A stretch of DNA of 50,079 nucleotides, taken from a virus. Positions 43,103-49,460 of the stretch are shown piece by piece. The DNA lies in IMG/VR virus record IMGVR_UViG_3300037245_001394, positions 1 through 50,079 of that record; one strand, 5' to 3'. The notes beneath the pieces are model-generated. The model was not told the DNA's origin. It made no database searches and worked only from the letters and a program-made list of their open reading frames with translations. A program made the position numbers and the translations under genes. Numbering within the stretch: position 1 is the first letter of the stretch; each line of letters starts with the position of its first letter.

Positions 43103-44014
43103 TCAACGCACGTCACCACGTTGGCGTTTCACGTCGGCCAACGCCGACACCACGGCCGCCACGGCGTCGGCCACGGCGTCGCGTGCCACACCACAAACGT
43201 CCGCGTTACGTCGGTCCGTTCCGTCCGCGCCGACGGCGTCCGCCGCCGCGTCCGCGTCCGCCAACGAAAACGCCGCGTCCGACACCGTGGCGTTTGCGGC
43301 CGTGTTCCAACGCGACGCGCACCGCCACGCGGCGTCGGCCGTCACACCGCCACGTCCAACCACGGCGGCCGCCCGTTCGGTGGCGTCCGCCAACGCGCGA
43401 ACAAACGCGACGCGCAACGTGTCCACCAACGCCCACGCGGCCGCGTGTCCGCCGTCGTCCGGCGAAAACCCGGACGCGAACACCGACACCGCGTCCAACG
43501 CCGCGCCCGCACGTTTCACGTCACACGCCAACACACACAACAAACCGACGCCGTGTTTCCGTGTTCGTTTGTCCGCGCGTGGTTTCGGCCCACCAAACGT
43601 CGGCGCGTTGCGCGTCGTCCGTTTGCGTTTGTGCGTTTTTTCCGTTTTCGGTTGTACGGTTTTCCACCACACGGCGGCCGCCGTTTCGTCGTCGGACGAC
43701 ACACCGCACGCGTCGGCAAACGCCACGGACGCCACCACGGCGTCCGTTTCGGCCGCGTTCCACACACCCGCCACGGCCGCCGCCGCGTCCACGGCGTGTG
43801 TGTCGGCCGCGTTGTAACGTTGCGCGTCGCCGTCCAACGCGGCCGCCGCGTGTCGTTTGTCGGCCACGACGTGTGCGTTTGCACACGCCCGCGCGGCCGC
43901 CGCCGCCCGTTCCCACGCCAACGCCACACGCACAAACGCGGCCGTTTCCGGTTCGACGTCGTGCGTCAACCACGTCGGCGCCCGTTCCGTTTTCGTTTTC
44001 CGTTTCGTTTTCAC
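43103..44014 (-). CDS. Island protein E: Ala-rich, Ile/Met-free protein (303 aa)
   Basis: GTG at 44014 follows the repeated leader. The protein starts with a basic MKT-type stretch, then long Ala/Val/Asp-rich helices (WERAAAAARACANAHVVADK near 34-53; DAAAAVAGVW), a basic linker near 135-160 and a second helical half. There are no Ile and no internal Met. The composition is forced by the dinucleotide rule, so resemblance to Ala-rich proteins is not evidence of family. Stable amphipathic helices and a clear start argue that it is a real gene. Function unknown. Confidence 0.6.
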   Translation of the reverse strand: MKTKRKTKTERAPTWLTHDVEPETAAFVRVALAWERAAAAARACANAHVVADKRHAAAALDGDAQRYNAADTHAVDAAAAVAGVWNAAETDAVVASVAFADACGVSSDDETAAAVWWKTVQPKTEKTHKRKRTTRNAPTFGGPKPRADKRTRKHGVGLLCVLACDVKRAGAALDAVSVFASGFSPDDGGHAAAWALVDTLRVAFVRALADATERAAAVVGRGGVTADAAWRCASRWNTAANATVSDAAFSLADADAAADAVGADGTDRRNADVCGVARDAVADAVAAVVSALADVKRQRGDVR

Positions 44015-44055
44015 GTTACACCGTCCGTTTCCGTTTGTTGTTTTTTACCCGTTAC
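44012..44055 (-). repeat. Island leader copy 6
   Basis: On the minus strand AAACGGAAACGGACGGTG precedes the GTG at 44014. This copy has lost one G of the core and has no clear hairpin. Confidence 0.65.
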
Positions 44056-44270
44056 CCGTAAAACCCCGGCCGACACCCAACCGAACAAAACGCCCGTTCG
44101 TCCCACAACGGCGACGTACCCACACCGTCCGCCCACGTTCCGTACCGAAACAACCGTCCGCGCGTGTTTTGCCCACACCACGGACACGGGTCGTTCGTCC
44201 GTTCAACCCGTCGTACCGTGTCCACCCGCGCGAACGGGTCGCGCGACAACACGACCACGTTACCCGTCAC
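44052..44270 (-). CDS. Island protein D: zinc-knuckle protein homologous to 48357-48734
   Basis: The 72-residue product ends with CPWCGQN, GRLFRYG and FCSVGC. The gene at 48357-48734, which has ordinary composition, codes CSWCGEN, DRLFRYG and FCSVVC at the same spacing, preceded in both by TVR-V. The two are clear homologues. Leu in LFRYG is TTG here but CTT there, as the missing CpT requires. GTG at 44270 overlaps the preceding stop as GTGA. This is the best proof that island frames are translated. The four Cys probably bind zinc. Confidence 0.8.
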   Translation of the reverse strand: MTGNVVVLSRDPFARVDTVRRVERTNDPCPWCGQNTRGRLFRYGTWADGVGTSPLWDERAFCSVGCRPGFYG

Positions 44271-44479
44271 GACGCACCCCGCAAACCGCGGCACACGTCC
44301 GCCAACGCCGCCGCGGCCGTGTCAAAACGCCGCCGACGTTCGGTCGCCAACAACCGCCGCGCCCGCGTCGCCGCGTCACCCGTGGCGACCGCCGCGACCG
44401 CCGCGACGTCCCGCCAAACCAACGCGACCGCGTCCGGCCGACGCCCCGTCCGTTTCGTTTTCCGTTTGTTCGTTTTCAC
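44267..44479 (-). CDS. Island protein C: basic helical protein (70 aa)
   Basis: GTG at 44479 follows a leader copy. The sequence begins with MKTNKRKTKRTGRRP and continues with Ala/Arg helices (VWRDVAAVAAVATGDAATRA). Its stop overlaps the next GTG. A small DNA-binding protein is possible from the charge; no family is recognised. Confidence 0.6.
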   Translation of the reverse strand: MKTNKRKTKRTGRRPDAVALVWRDVAAVAAVATGDAATRARRLLATERRRRFDTAAAALADVCRGLRGAS

Positions 44480-44524
44480 GTTCCACCGTCCGTTTCCCGT
44501 TTGTCGTTTTTTGCCCGTTTTTGG
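44477..44524 (-). repeat. Island leader copy 5
   Basis: On the minus strand AAACGGGAAACGGACGGTG lies four bases before the GTG of the 70-residue protein. No perfect hairpin is seen upstream in this copy, although GGGC and a run of A resemble the loop of the other copies. Confidence 0.7.
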
Positions 44525-44926
44525 TTACGCCGACCACGCGTCGGGAACCAAACGCGACAACGCGGCGCGTCCCGCGTCCGTGTCCACGTCAAAACACGCC
44601 GCGACGTGAAACGCGACCGCCCGTTCAACGTCGCCCGTTTCGTCGCGCACGTTTTCCGCCGCGTCGCGTAACCGTTCGTCGTCCGGGTTGTCCAACCCGC
44701 ACAAAAACCCGACCACGTTTTCGGCGTTTCGTTCCGCCCGTGCCACGTTGTTGCAAACCAAACCCGCGTCGCGCAACAACGCGTCGTTGCCGTACGCACC
44801 GTCGCCGTGTTCGCACAACGCGACCAAACCGGCAACCGCCGCGTCCAACGCAACGACCGCACGTTGTTGTGCGCGTCGCGCGTCCGTTCGTTTTTCGTCG
44901 TTCGTTTGTTTTCCGTTTTTTACCAC
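44525..44926 (-). CDS. Island protein B: helical protein (133 aa)
   Basis: GTG at 44926 follows a leader copy. After a polar start the protein forms helices (QQRAVVALDAAVAGLVALCE near 26-45; NVARAERNAENVVGFLCGLD near 67-86) and ends with an acidic helical part. It reads like a folded protein in spite of its restricted amino acids. No Ile or internal Met. Function unknown. Confidence 0.6.
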   Translation of the reverse strand: MVKNGKQTNDEKRTDARRAQQRAVVALDAAVAGLVALCEHGDGAYGNDALLRDAGLVCNNVARAERNAENVVGFLCGLDNPDDERLRDAAENVRDETGDVERAVAFHVAACFDVDTDAGRAALSRLVPDAWSA

Positions 44927-44971
44927 GTCACACCGTCCGTTTCCCGTTTCCACGTTTGGGGCGTTTTGCCC
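44924..44971 (-). repeat. Island leader copy 4 with GGGC-AAAAC-GCCC hairpin
   Basis: The hairpin (44971-44959 on the minus strand) is followed by the AAACGGGAAACGGACGGTG-type core and then the GTG at 44926. Confidence 0.7.
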
Positions 44972-45080
44972 GTTCCGTTTTTCGTTCCCACCACGCCCGC
45001 ACGGCCGAACGTACACCCGGCGGTCGCCAACCGCGTCGCGTTTCCGTCCACCCGTACCGGCGTACCCGTTCCGTTTTCAC
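44928..45080 (-). CDS. Possible small basic island protein (50 aa)
   Basis: GTG at 45080 overlaps the preceding stop as GTGA and the frame begins MKTE, like several other island genes. The product is Arg/Trp-rich. Its 3' third runs through the next leader and hairpin, which suggests that it could be spurious. It is kept with low confidence. Confidence 0.3.
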   Translation of the reverse strand: MKTERVRRYGWTETRRGWRPPGVRSAVRAWWERKTERAKRPKRGNGKRTV

Positions 45081-46660
45081 CGTTTGTCCACCGGCACAAA
45101 CGACACCGGCCCGTCACCGTCGTCGGCGTGGTCAACCAAACCGCACACCACGTCACACAACGACGCCCAAACCGCCCGTACCCGTTTTTCGGCCGCGCGG
45201 TTTTCCGACAACACACACGACGCGACCCACGCGGTTTTACCCGCCGTCGCCGTTTTTGTGTCCAACGCGTCAAACGCCGCCGTTGCGTCCGTGTACGTTT
45301 TGTCCGCCGTCGCCACGTCCGCCGTCGCCACGTCAACGTCCGCGTCAACGTGTGTCAAAACGTCGCGCAACGTCACCGTGTCGGACGCGCACGCCGCCAA
45401 CGCCACGGCGACACACCGCGCGTCGTGGGCGCGTTTGTCCGCCGCACGCGCACGCAACGCCAACGCCGTGTTCGGTCGTTCGGACCACGGACAAACCGCG
45501 TCGTTGGCGTGGTGTGACGCGACACACGCACGGTCCGTCGTCCACGCCAACCGTTGCAACACGTTCCGACCACGGACGTCGAAAAACGCGCCCGAACACG
45601 CCGCCGCCGCCGTTTCCGCGTCCGCCGCCGCGTTTTCGGCCAACACGGTCGCGCGTACGGCCACGTTGTCAACGGTCGGCGGCGTGTCGTGTTCGTCCAC
45701 CGGTACACCCACCACGTCGGCCGCGTTGTTCACGGTCACACGGTTGTTTGCGACGACCAACGCGTACACCGCGTCCACACGCCGCGACGCGTTCCGTACC
45801 GCGTTGCGGGCGTCGTACCGTTTCGGGTACGTTCCCGCGTACACGCCCGCGAACGCGTCCGTGTGTTGTTCGGCCGCGTCACAACACCGCGTGGCGTTCC
45901 GGCGTGCCGTCAACACGTTGGCGTACGCCGTCGTAAACCGTTCGCGGTTTGACGGTGACGTGTCGGACGGGTCCAACAACCCCGCACAAACCGCCGTCGT
46001 CAACGCCACGGTGTCAAACGCGCACGCCGCGTCACACAACGCGACAACAACGGCAACGTGGGCCGGTCCGTCGTCCGGTTCACCGTCCGGCCCGGCGGTT
46101 GGACCGAAACCACCACCCGGCGCACGCGGCGACCCGTCCACGTTGCGCGGCGTGTCGTCGTCGTCCGGTGGTTCGTCCGCCCGTTCGGACGCGTCGTCCG
46201 CCGTCACGTCCAACGGCCCGTTGTCGTCGTCCAACGCCAACAACGCGTCGGCCACGGCGTCGTCGTGTTCGTCCGACGCGTCCGCGCAACCGTCCGCCAA
46301 CCGTTCCGGTGCGGGTGCGTCGGCGTCACAACCACAACCACAACGACACAAACCCACGTCCGCCCGTTCGGCGTCCGCGTTCGGCGCGGCGTTACACGCG
46401 ACGTGCAAACACGCCGCACACACGCAACGCACGGCGTGTCCGTCCGTGTCACCGTCAAACGCACACGCGCCGCCCGTGCCGTGTGCGTCGCAACCACACG
46501 GACACACGCCGCCGTCGTCCGTGTGTGCGCCACAACCACACGGACACCACGGCGCGTCACCAAACGCGGCCGCCCGTTCGTCCGACGTTTGGAAAACCGC
46601 ACGCCCGCGCGGTTTCGCCAACGGTTTCCCGTCGTCCGTTTTTCCGTTTTCCGTTTCCAC
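45077..46660 (-). CDS. Island protein A: large Cys-rich, Ile/Met-free protein (527 aa)
   Basis: GTG at 46660 follows a leader copy. Residues 35-130 are Cys/Gly/Asp-rich with repeated CPCGC-type motifs (APWCPCGCGAH, VCPCGCDAH, LCRCGCGCD), likely metal-binding. An acidic linker (DDAVADALLALDDDNG, then DEPPDDDD) follows. The last 300 residues are helical (AYANVLTARRNATRCC; ADVATADKTYTDATAAFDAL). No Ile or internal Met occurs. The frame is open to 46735 but the leader supports the later start. Function unknown; it is the largest gene of the island. Confidence 0.6.
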   Translation of the reverse strand: METENGKTDDGKPLAKPRGRAVFQTSDERAAAFGDAPWCPCGCGAHTDDGGVCPCGCDAHGTGGACAFDGDTDGHAVRCVCAACLHVACNAAPNADAERADVGLCRCGCGCDADAPAPERLADGCADASDEHDDAVADALLALDDDNGPLDVTADDASERADEPPDDDDTPRNVDGSPRAPGGGFGPTAGPDGEPDDGPAHVAVVVALCDAACAFDTVALTTAVCAGLLDPSDTSPSNRERFTTAYANVLTARRNATRCCDAAEQHTDAFAGVYAGTYPKRYDARNAVRNASRRVDAVYALVVANNRVTVNNAADVVGVPVDEHDTPPTVDNVAVRATVLAENAAADAETAAAACSGAFFDVRGRNVLQRLAWTTDRACVASHHANDAVCPWSERPNTALALRARAADKRAHDARCVAVALAACASDTVTLRDVLTHVDADVDVATADVATADKTYTDATAAFDALDTKTATAGKTAWVASCVLSENRAAEKRVRAVWASLCDVVCGLVDHADDGDGPVSFVPVDKR

Positions 46661-46694
46661 GTTTTCACCGTTTCCCGTTGTGGGCGTTTCGCCC
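46658..46694 (-). repeat. Island leader copy 3 with GGGCG-AAA-CGCCC hairpin
   Basis: The hairpin at 46694-46682 is a perfect 5-bp stem with an AAA loop, followed by CAACGGGAAACGGTG and the GTG at 46660. The core is shortened compared with other copies. Confidence 0.7.
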
Positions 46695-46706
46695 GTTTTC
46701 GTTTCG

Positions 46707-46826
46707 TCACACCCCAAACACGTCCCGCCAAACAAACACGACGTGCGCCAAAACGTACGCCGTCACCACAACGACCAACACCACGACCGACCAAACCAAC
46801 GCCACACGTCCGTTTTCCGTTTTCAC
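46707..46826 (-). CDS. Island single-TM protein (39 aa)
   Basis: GTG at 46826 follows a full leader copy and the gene ends with TGA at 46707. The product begins MKTENGR and contains one membrane span made almost only of Val, Leu and Ala (VALVWSVVVLVVVVTAYVLA). Within the dinucleotide rule Ile is impossible, so Val-rich spans are the expected way to build a membrane helix. That such a helix is kept argues for selection on the protein. Confidence 0.65.
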   Translation of the reverse strand: MKTENGRVALVWSVVVLVVVVTAYVLAHVVFVWRDVFGV

Positions 46827-46862
46827 GTTTCACCGTCCGTTTCCCGTTTGGGGTTTTCACCC
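46824..46862 (-). repeat. Island leader copy 2 with GGGT-GAAA-ACCC hairpin
   Basis: The hairpin (46862-46851) includes the stop codon of the upstream island gene. The full core AAACGGGAAACGGACGGTG follows and then the GTG at 46826. Confidence 0.7.
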
Positions 46863-47645
46863 GGTTTTCGTTTCGTTCACCCGTGCCACGGCCGCGTCCG
46901 CACGTTTCACGGCGTCCCGTGCCGTGGTTTGTGCGAACGCCGTCGCGTTCGTTGCGCCGTCGCGTGCGGCCAACGCGTCAAACGCCGCGGTGACGCGGTC
47001 CAACACGGCGTGCGCGTCGCGCGCAAAAACCACCGTTGAAACGGCGTTGCCGTCGTTCGCAAACCGTTCGGCGTCGTCCGCACACCGTTTGACAACGCGC
47101 GCGTCAACGTCCGCGGCGACCGTGCGGAAACGCGGTCCGACGTCCACACCACCGAAACCGCGTGGGTCCGCCGTCGCCACCCCACCCGCGTACCGCAACG
47201 CACCGACCACACCCGCAACCGCGCGCGGGTCGCCACACGTCACGACCGAAAACACGGCGTCACGCGCACGACAAAACGCACCCGACGCGCGTTCGGTCGC
47301 GCGTTCCGACGCAACCGACGCGTCCGTTTGTGCACACGACCACACGTTACGACGTTCGTTCCGTCGCCGTTGCGCGTTGTGTTCGGCGACGTCCGCCGTG
47401 TCCGTCCAAACCAAACACCGCGCCAACGCCAACGCGGCACCCGTCACGTCCCCGCGCCCCAACGCCAACCGCACACCGCGCGACCGTACCAACGCCGCAC
47501 GCGACGCCGCCGCGACGGCGTTTTCCCACGCGTGAACCAACGCGTCCGCCACGCCGCAACCGTGGTAACGTTCGTCCGTGTCCCACGCGTTGTCCCACGC
47601 CGTCCGCGCCGCCCGTTCCGTTGTGTTCCCGTTTTTGTTTCCCAC
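46857..47645 (-). CDS. First island protein: helical, Ile/Met-free (262 aa)
   Basis: GTG at 47645 follows a full leader copy. The protein is built of helices with Trp and His residues (ARTAWDNAWDTDERYHGCG near 14-32; ALVHAWENAVAAASRAALV) and a middle with CGDPRAVAGVVGALRYAGG. The codons are limited by the island rule and no Ile or internal Met is present. The frame upstream to 47891 is open only because stops are rare. It is the promoter-proximal gene of the island, downstream of the 17-bp repeats. Function unknown. Confidence 0.6.
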   Translation of the reverse strand: MGNKNGNTTERAARTAWDNAWDTDERYHGCGVADALVHAWENAVAAASRAALVRSRGVRLALGRGDVTGAALALARCLVWTDTADVAEHNAQRRRNERRNVWSCAQTDASVASERATERASGAFCRARDAVFSVVTCGDPRAVAGVVGALRYAGGVATADPRGFGGVDVGPRFRTVAADVDARVVKRCADDAERFANDGNAVSTVVFARDAHAVLDRVTAAFDALAARDGATNATAFAQTTARDAVKRADAAVARVNETKTG

Positions 47646-47682
47646 GTTCCACCGTCCGTTTCCCGTTTGGGGTCGTTTGACC
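47643..47682 (-). repeat. Island leader copy 1 with GGTC-AAAC-GACC hairpin
   Basis: The hairpin (47682-47671) has a stem different from the other copies but the same A-rich loop, then the full core and the GTG at 47645. Confidence 0.7.
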
Positions 47683-48105
47683 GGTTTTTTTTTCGTCCAC
47701 ACAAACCGTACAACGGGAACACGGGAACGCCAACGAAAAACCGTTTTTTTTTTGTGTTTTTTTCGGGAGGGTTTGGCACGCAACGTGCAACGAACACCGG
47801 CGACCACCCCACACGACAACACGGGAAAACACAACAACGGAAAACCACCGACCCCACACGTCCGAAACCGCACAACCGACCACACCCACACCGCACCGTT
47901 TCGGACCCCTCAGGTCGGTTTCCGGCCGGTTTCGTCGTCGTTTTTTCCCCACCGAAAAACCAGGACCCGCAATAAAGACGAGCTTGTAACAAAGACGAGC
48001 TTGTAACAAAGACGTGATCGTAACAAAGACGTGACGAAAACAAAAATCGCCTCCATTCGACCACAAAGCCAAACGAAGACGACAGCCCACCACAAAGTCA
48101 GCCGG
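47646..48105. other. Non-coding island boundary region
   Basis: I see no convincing gene. The stretch holds leader copy 1, long T-runs at 47685-47763 on the plus strand, the first ordinary dinucleotides after 47768, and the 17-bp repeats at 47974-48036. It is the likely control region for the island genes. Confidence 0.6.
47974..48036. repeat. 17-bp tandem repeats (iteron-like)
   Basis: AAAGACGAGCTTGTAAC occurs at 47974-47990 and 47991-48007, a variant AAAGACGTGATCGTAAC at 48008-48024, and a partial unit at 48025-48036. The core GTAACAAAG recurs at 49412-49420 and 49480-49488. Such arrays bind replication initiators or repressors. Confidence 0.8.
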
Positions 48106-48363
48106 TCAGTTTTCTGGAAGTAGAATACCGTCAGCGGTCAACACACGCTCAATCTCGTACGACCGGACCCGCCGACCGCGTTCGGCGTGGTCATACAGGC
48201 GGATCCTCACCGTCACACCCATGGTCCGTCGATACTCCTTAACGTGTTCCACGGCTATCCCGAAGTGCTTGCGCAACCACGAGGAGAACGCGACCACGCG
48301 ACCGTCAGAACCCGTCACCACAACAGCCATGTGTCGGTATTTCGCACTCCTTTTCTTCAGCAC
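48106..48363 (-). CDS. Hypothetical protein (85 aa)
   Basis: The product has a basic, beta-rich body (MAVVVTGSDGRVVAFSSWL, then MGVTVRIRLYDHAERGRR) and could bind nucleic acid. GTG at 48363 with AGAGG upstream is chosen; ATG at 48330 is the alternative. It is the last normal-composition gene before the island. No family is recognised. Confidence 0.6.
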   Translation of the reverse strand: MLKKRSAKYRHMAVVVTGSDGRVVAFSSWLRKHFGIAVEHVKEYRRTMGVTVRIRLYDHAERGRRVRSYEIERVLTADGILLPEN

Positions 48364-48734
48364 CTTCCACGCCTCTCGACGACCACACACACACGCCAAC
48401 AGACCACACTGCAGAAAAACCCGTCACTCCACGCGATCCTACCCAAGACGGAGTCCGGTTCCACCCCGTAGCGGAAAAGTCGGTCGTGTGGATTCTCACC
48501 ACACCACGAGCAGCCAAGCTCCGTAACTATCACCTCTCTCACCGTGGTCTCTCCCGCGAACGAATCACGGCAGACCTGCACCCTACGCGACATCTCCAAA
48601 TCCTCCTCGGTGATGTCCGCCAACACCTGCGCTTGTTCAAGTGGACGGTTGTACGTCCCATCCTCCCGATGCTGCTTTCGCCACCACCACGCCCGCTCGC
48701 GCGAACGCCGTAGCTCTGCGTCAGCCGTCTTCAC
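48357..48734 (-). CDS. Zinc-knuckle protein, normal-composition homologue of an island gene
   Basis: The 125-residue product has a basic helical N-terminus (ELRRSRERAWWWRKQHRED) and a C-terminal zinc module with CSWCGEN, RLFRYG and FCSVVC. The module is shared with the island gene at 44052-44270. GTG at 48734 overlaps the preceding stop as GTGA. The pair makes it possible to compare the same protein family under ordinary and restricted DNA composition. Function unknown. Confidence 0.75.
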   Translation of the reverse strand: MKTADAELRRSRERAWWWRKQHREDGTYNRPLEQAQVLADITEEDLEMSRRVQVCRDSFAGETTVREVIVTELGCSWCGENPHDRLFRYGVEPDSVLGRIAWSDGFFCSVVCWRVCVVVERRGRC

Positions 48735-49117
48735 GACACACCACCAGTCTCTGCGAACCAGTCTTCCACAGTAGCCGCCAACGATTCTGCGTGGTCGTCG
48801 CAGTACTGCCGCTGTGCGTCCGTGTAGCTGTCAAAGTACTCCGCATCGGTGTCACCAGGACGGAGTGTGAGAAACGACATCAACGCTTCAACTGTCGCAT
48901 CCGCGTCATCCGCGTGGCAGGGCGACGCAAGAAAGTCATCCCCCTTAAAGACAATCACCAACCGCTCACCGTTCTTCTGAACCAACCGGTATCCTATTTT
49001 AGTACGGCCTTCCGCACCACATCGCCCTGTATCCCACATCAGCAACGTAAAGCAGGGACCACAACCCTCTCGGTATGGTCTGAAAATGACCGTCCTTAAG
49101 AACCTTAAGAAATCCAT
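48731..49117 (-). CDS. Hypothetical protein (128 aa)
   Basis: ATG at 49117 follows GGGAG and is the first gene after the promoter at 49163-49190. The protein has a basic start, a beta part (RTKIGYRLVQKNGERLVIVF) and an acidic helical end (DAQRQYCDDHAESLAATVED). The CHADDADATVEALMSFL segment recalls the GEANTVIEALVAWL segment of the 49461-49871 product, hinting at distant kinship. No function is proposed. Confidence 0.7.
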   Translation of the reverse strand: MDFLRFLRTVIFRPYREGCGPCFTLLMWDTGRCGAEGRTKIGYRLVQKNGERLVIVFKGDDFLASPCHADDADATVEALMSFLTLRPGDTDAEYFDSYTDAQRQYCDDHAESLAATVEDWFAETGGVS

Positions 49118-49162
49118 CGCTCACTCCCTTCAACCATCGGACCGTGTGTCGGTCACACCCTA

Positions 49163-49190
49163 ACAATACCACACGCCACGCCGTTGTCAA
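49163..49190 (-). promoter_or_regulatory. Sigma70-like promoter
   Basis: The minus strand has a perfect TTGACA (49190-49185), a 16-base spacer and TATTGT (49168-49163), with an AT-rich stretch (AAATTTTTTTCG) near the -35 upstream side. It lies in the gap before the gene at 48731-49117. Confidence 0.7.
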
Positions 49191-49223
49191 ACGAAATCCC
49201 AAATTTTTTTCGTTCCGTATCCG

Positions 49224-49448
49224 TCAGTCCCCACCCACCGTGAGCCGCACCGTGTGCTGGTCTCCTACGAGCTCGTCAATACAAGTCCCATCGACACGGC
49301 GTATCACACCGTAGAGCAGCCGCGGGCGCTTTTCTGGGAGTAAGCGGAGTACCACCCGCTCGTCCGCCACTTCACCGCCGACCCGGATCTCGATCTCCGC
49401 CCTGTCTCCTTGTAACAAAGACACCGTTAGCTTCGTGTTTGCGCACAT
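49224..49448 (-). CDS. Small beta-rich hypothetical protein (74 aa)
   Basis: ATG at 49448 follows GGGAG. The protein is made of short strands (TKLTVSLLQGDRAEIEIRVG; ERVVLRLLPEKRPRL) and looks like a small beta-barrel. One GTAACAAAG core of the repeat family lies inside it (coding SLLQ). Function unknown. Confidence 0.65.
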   Translation of the reverse strand: MCANTKLTVSLLQGDRAEIEIRVGGEVADERVVLRLLPEKRPRLLYGVIRRVDGTCIDELVGDQHTVRLTVGGD

Positions 49449-49460
49449 CACGGACTCCCT

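Larger units (their letters stand above)
42501..47767. other. Island free of ApG, CpT and ApT dinucleotides
   Basis: I read every line of this 5267-bp stretch, including line junctions, and found no AG, CT or AT on the given strand; since this set is closed under reverse complement, the other strand also has none. Each A-run ends before C and each T-run starts after G. DNA on both sides is ordinary: AG occurs at 42499-42500 and 47768-47769, with a thin transition to about 47970. The rule covers coding and non-coding DNA. It removes ATG, all Ile and Met codons, CTN Leu codons, AGN codons and TAG. Confidence 0.95.

Noticed and set aside
42501-47767. Diversity-generating retroelement or CRISPR-like repeats
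   Set aside because: No reverse transcriptase or template/variable repeat pair is present, and the leader repeats are spaced by genes of unequal length rather than regular spacers.
42501-47767. The island as RNA-level avoidance of nuclease sites
   Set aside because: An RNA-level rule would not need to be closed under reverse complement or to cover intergenic DNA. The observed set is symmetrical on both strands.
42501-47767. Simple transfer from a GC-rich organism
   Set aside because: High GC alone lowers but never abolishes AG, CT and AT over 5 kb, and one island gene has a homologue within the same phage genome.
42406-47891. Very long open frames on the plus strand and in several frames of the island
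   Set aside because: With TAG impossible and TAA/TGA restricted, most frames stay open by composition alone. The plus-strand frames are Arg/Pro/Thr-rich, lack ribosome sites and run through the repeated leaders. Only minus-strand frames with leader plus GTG or GTGA coupling were kept.
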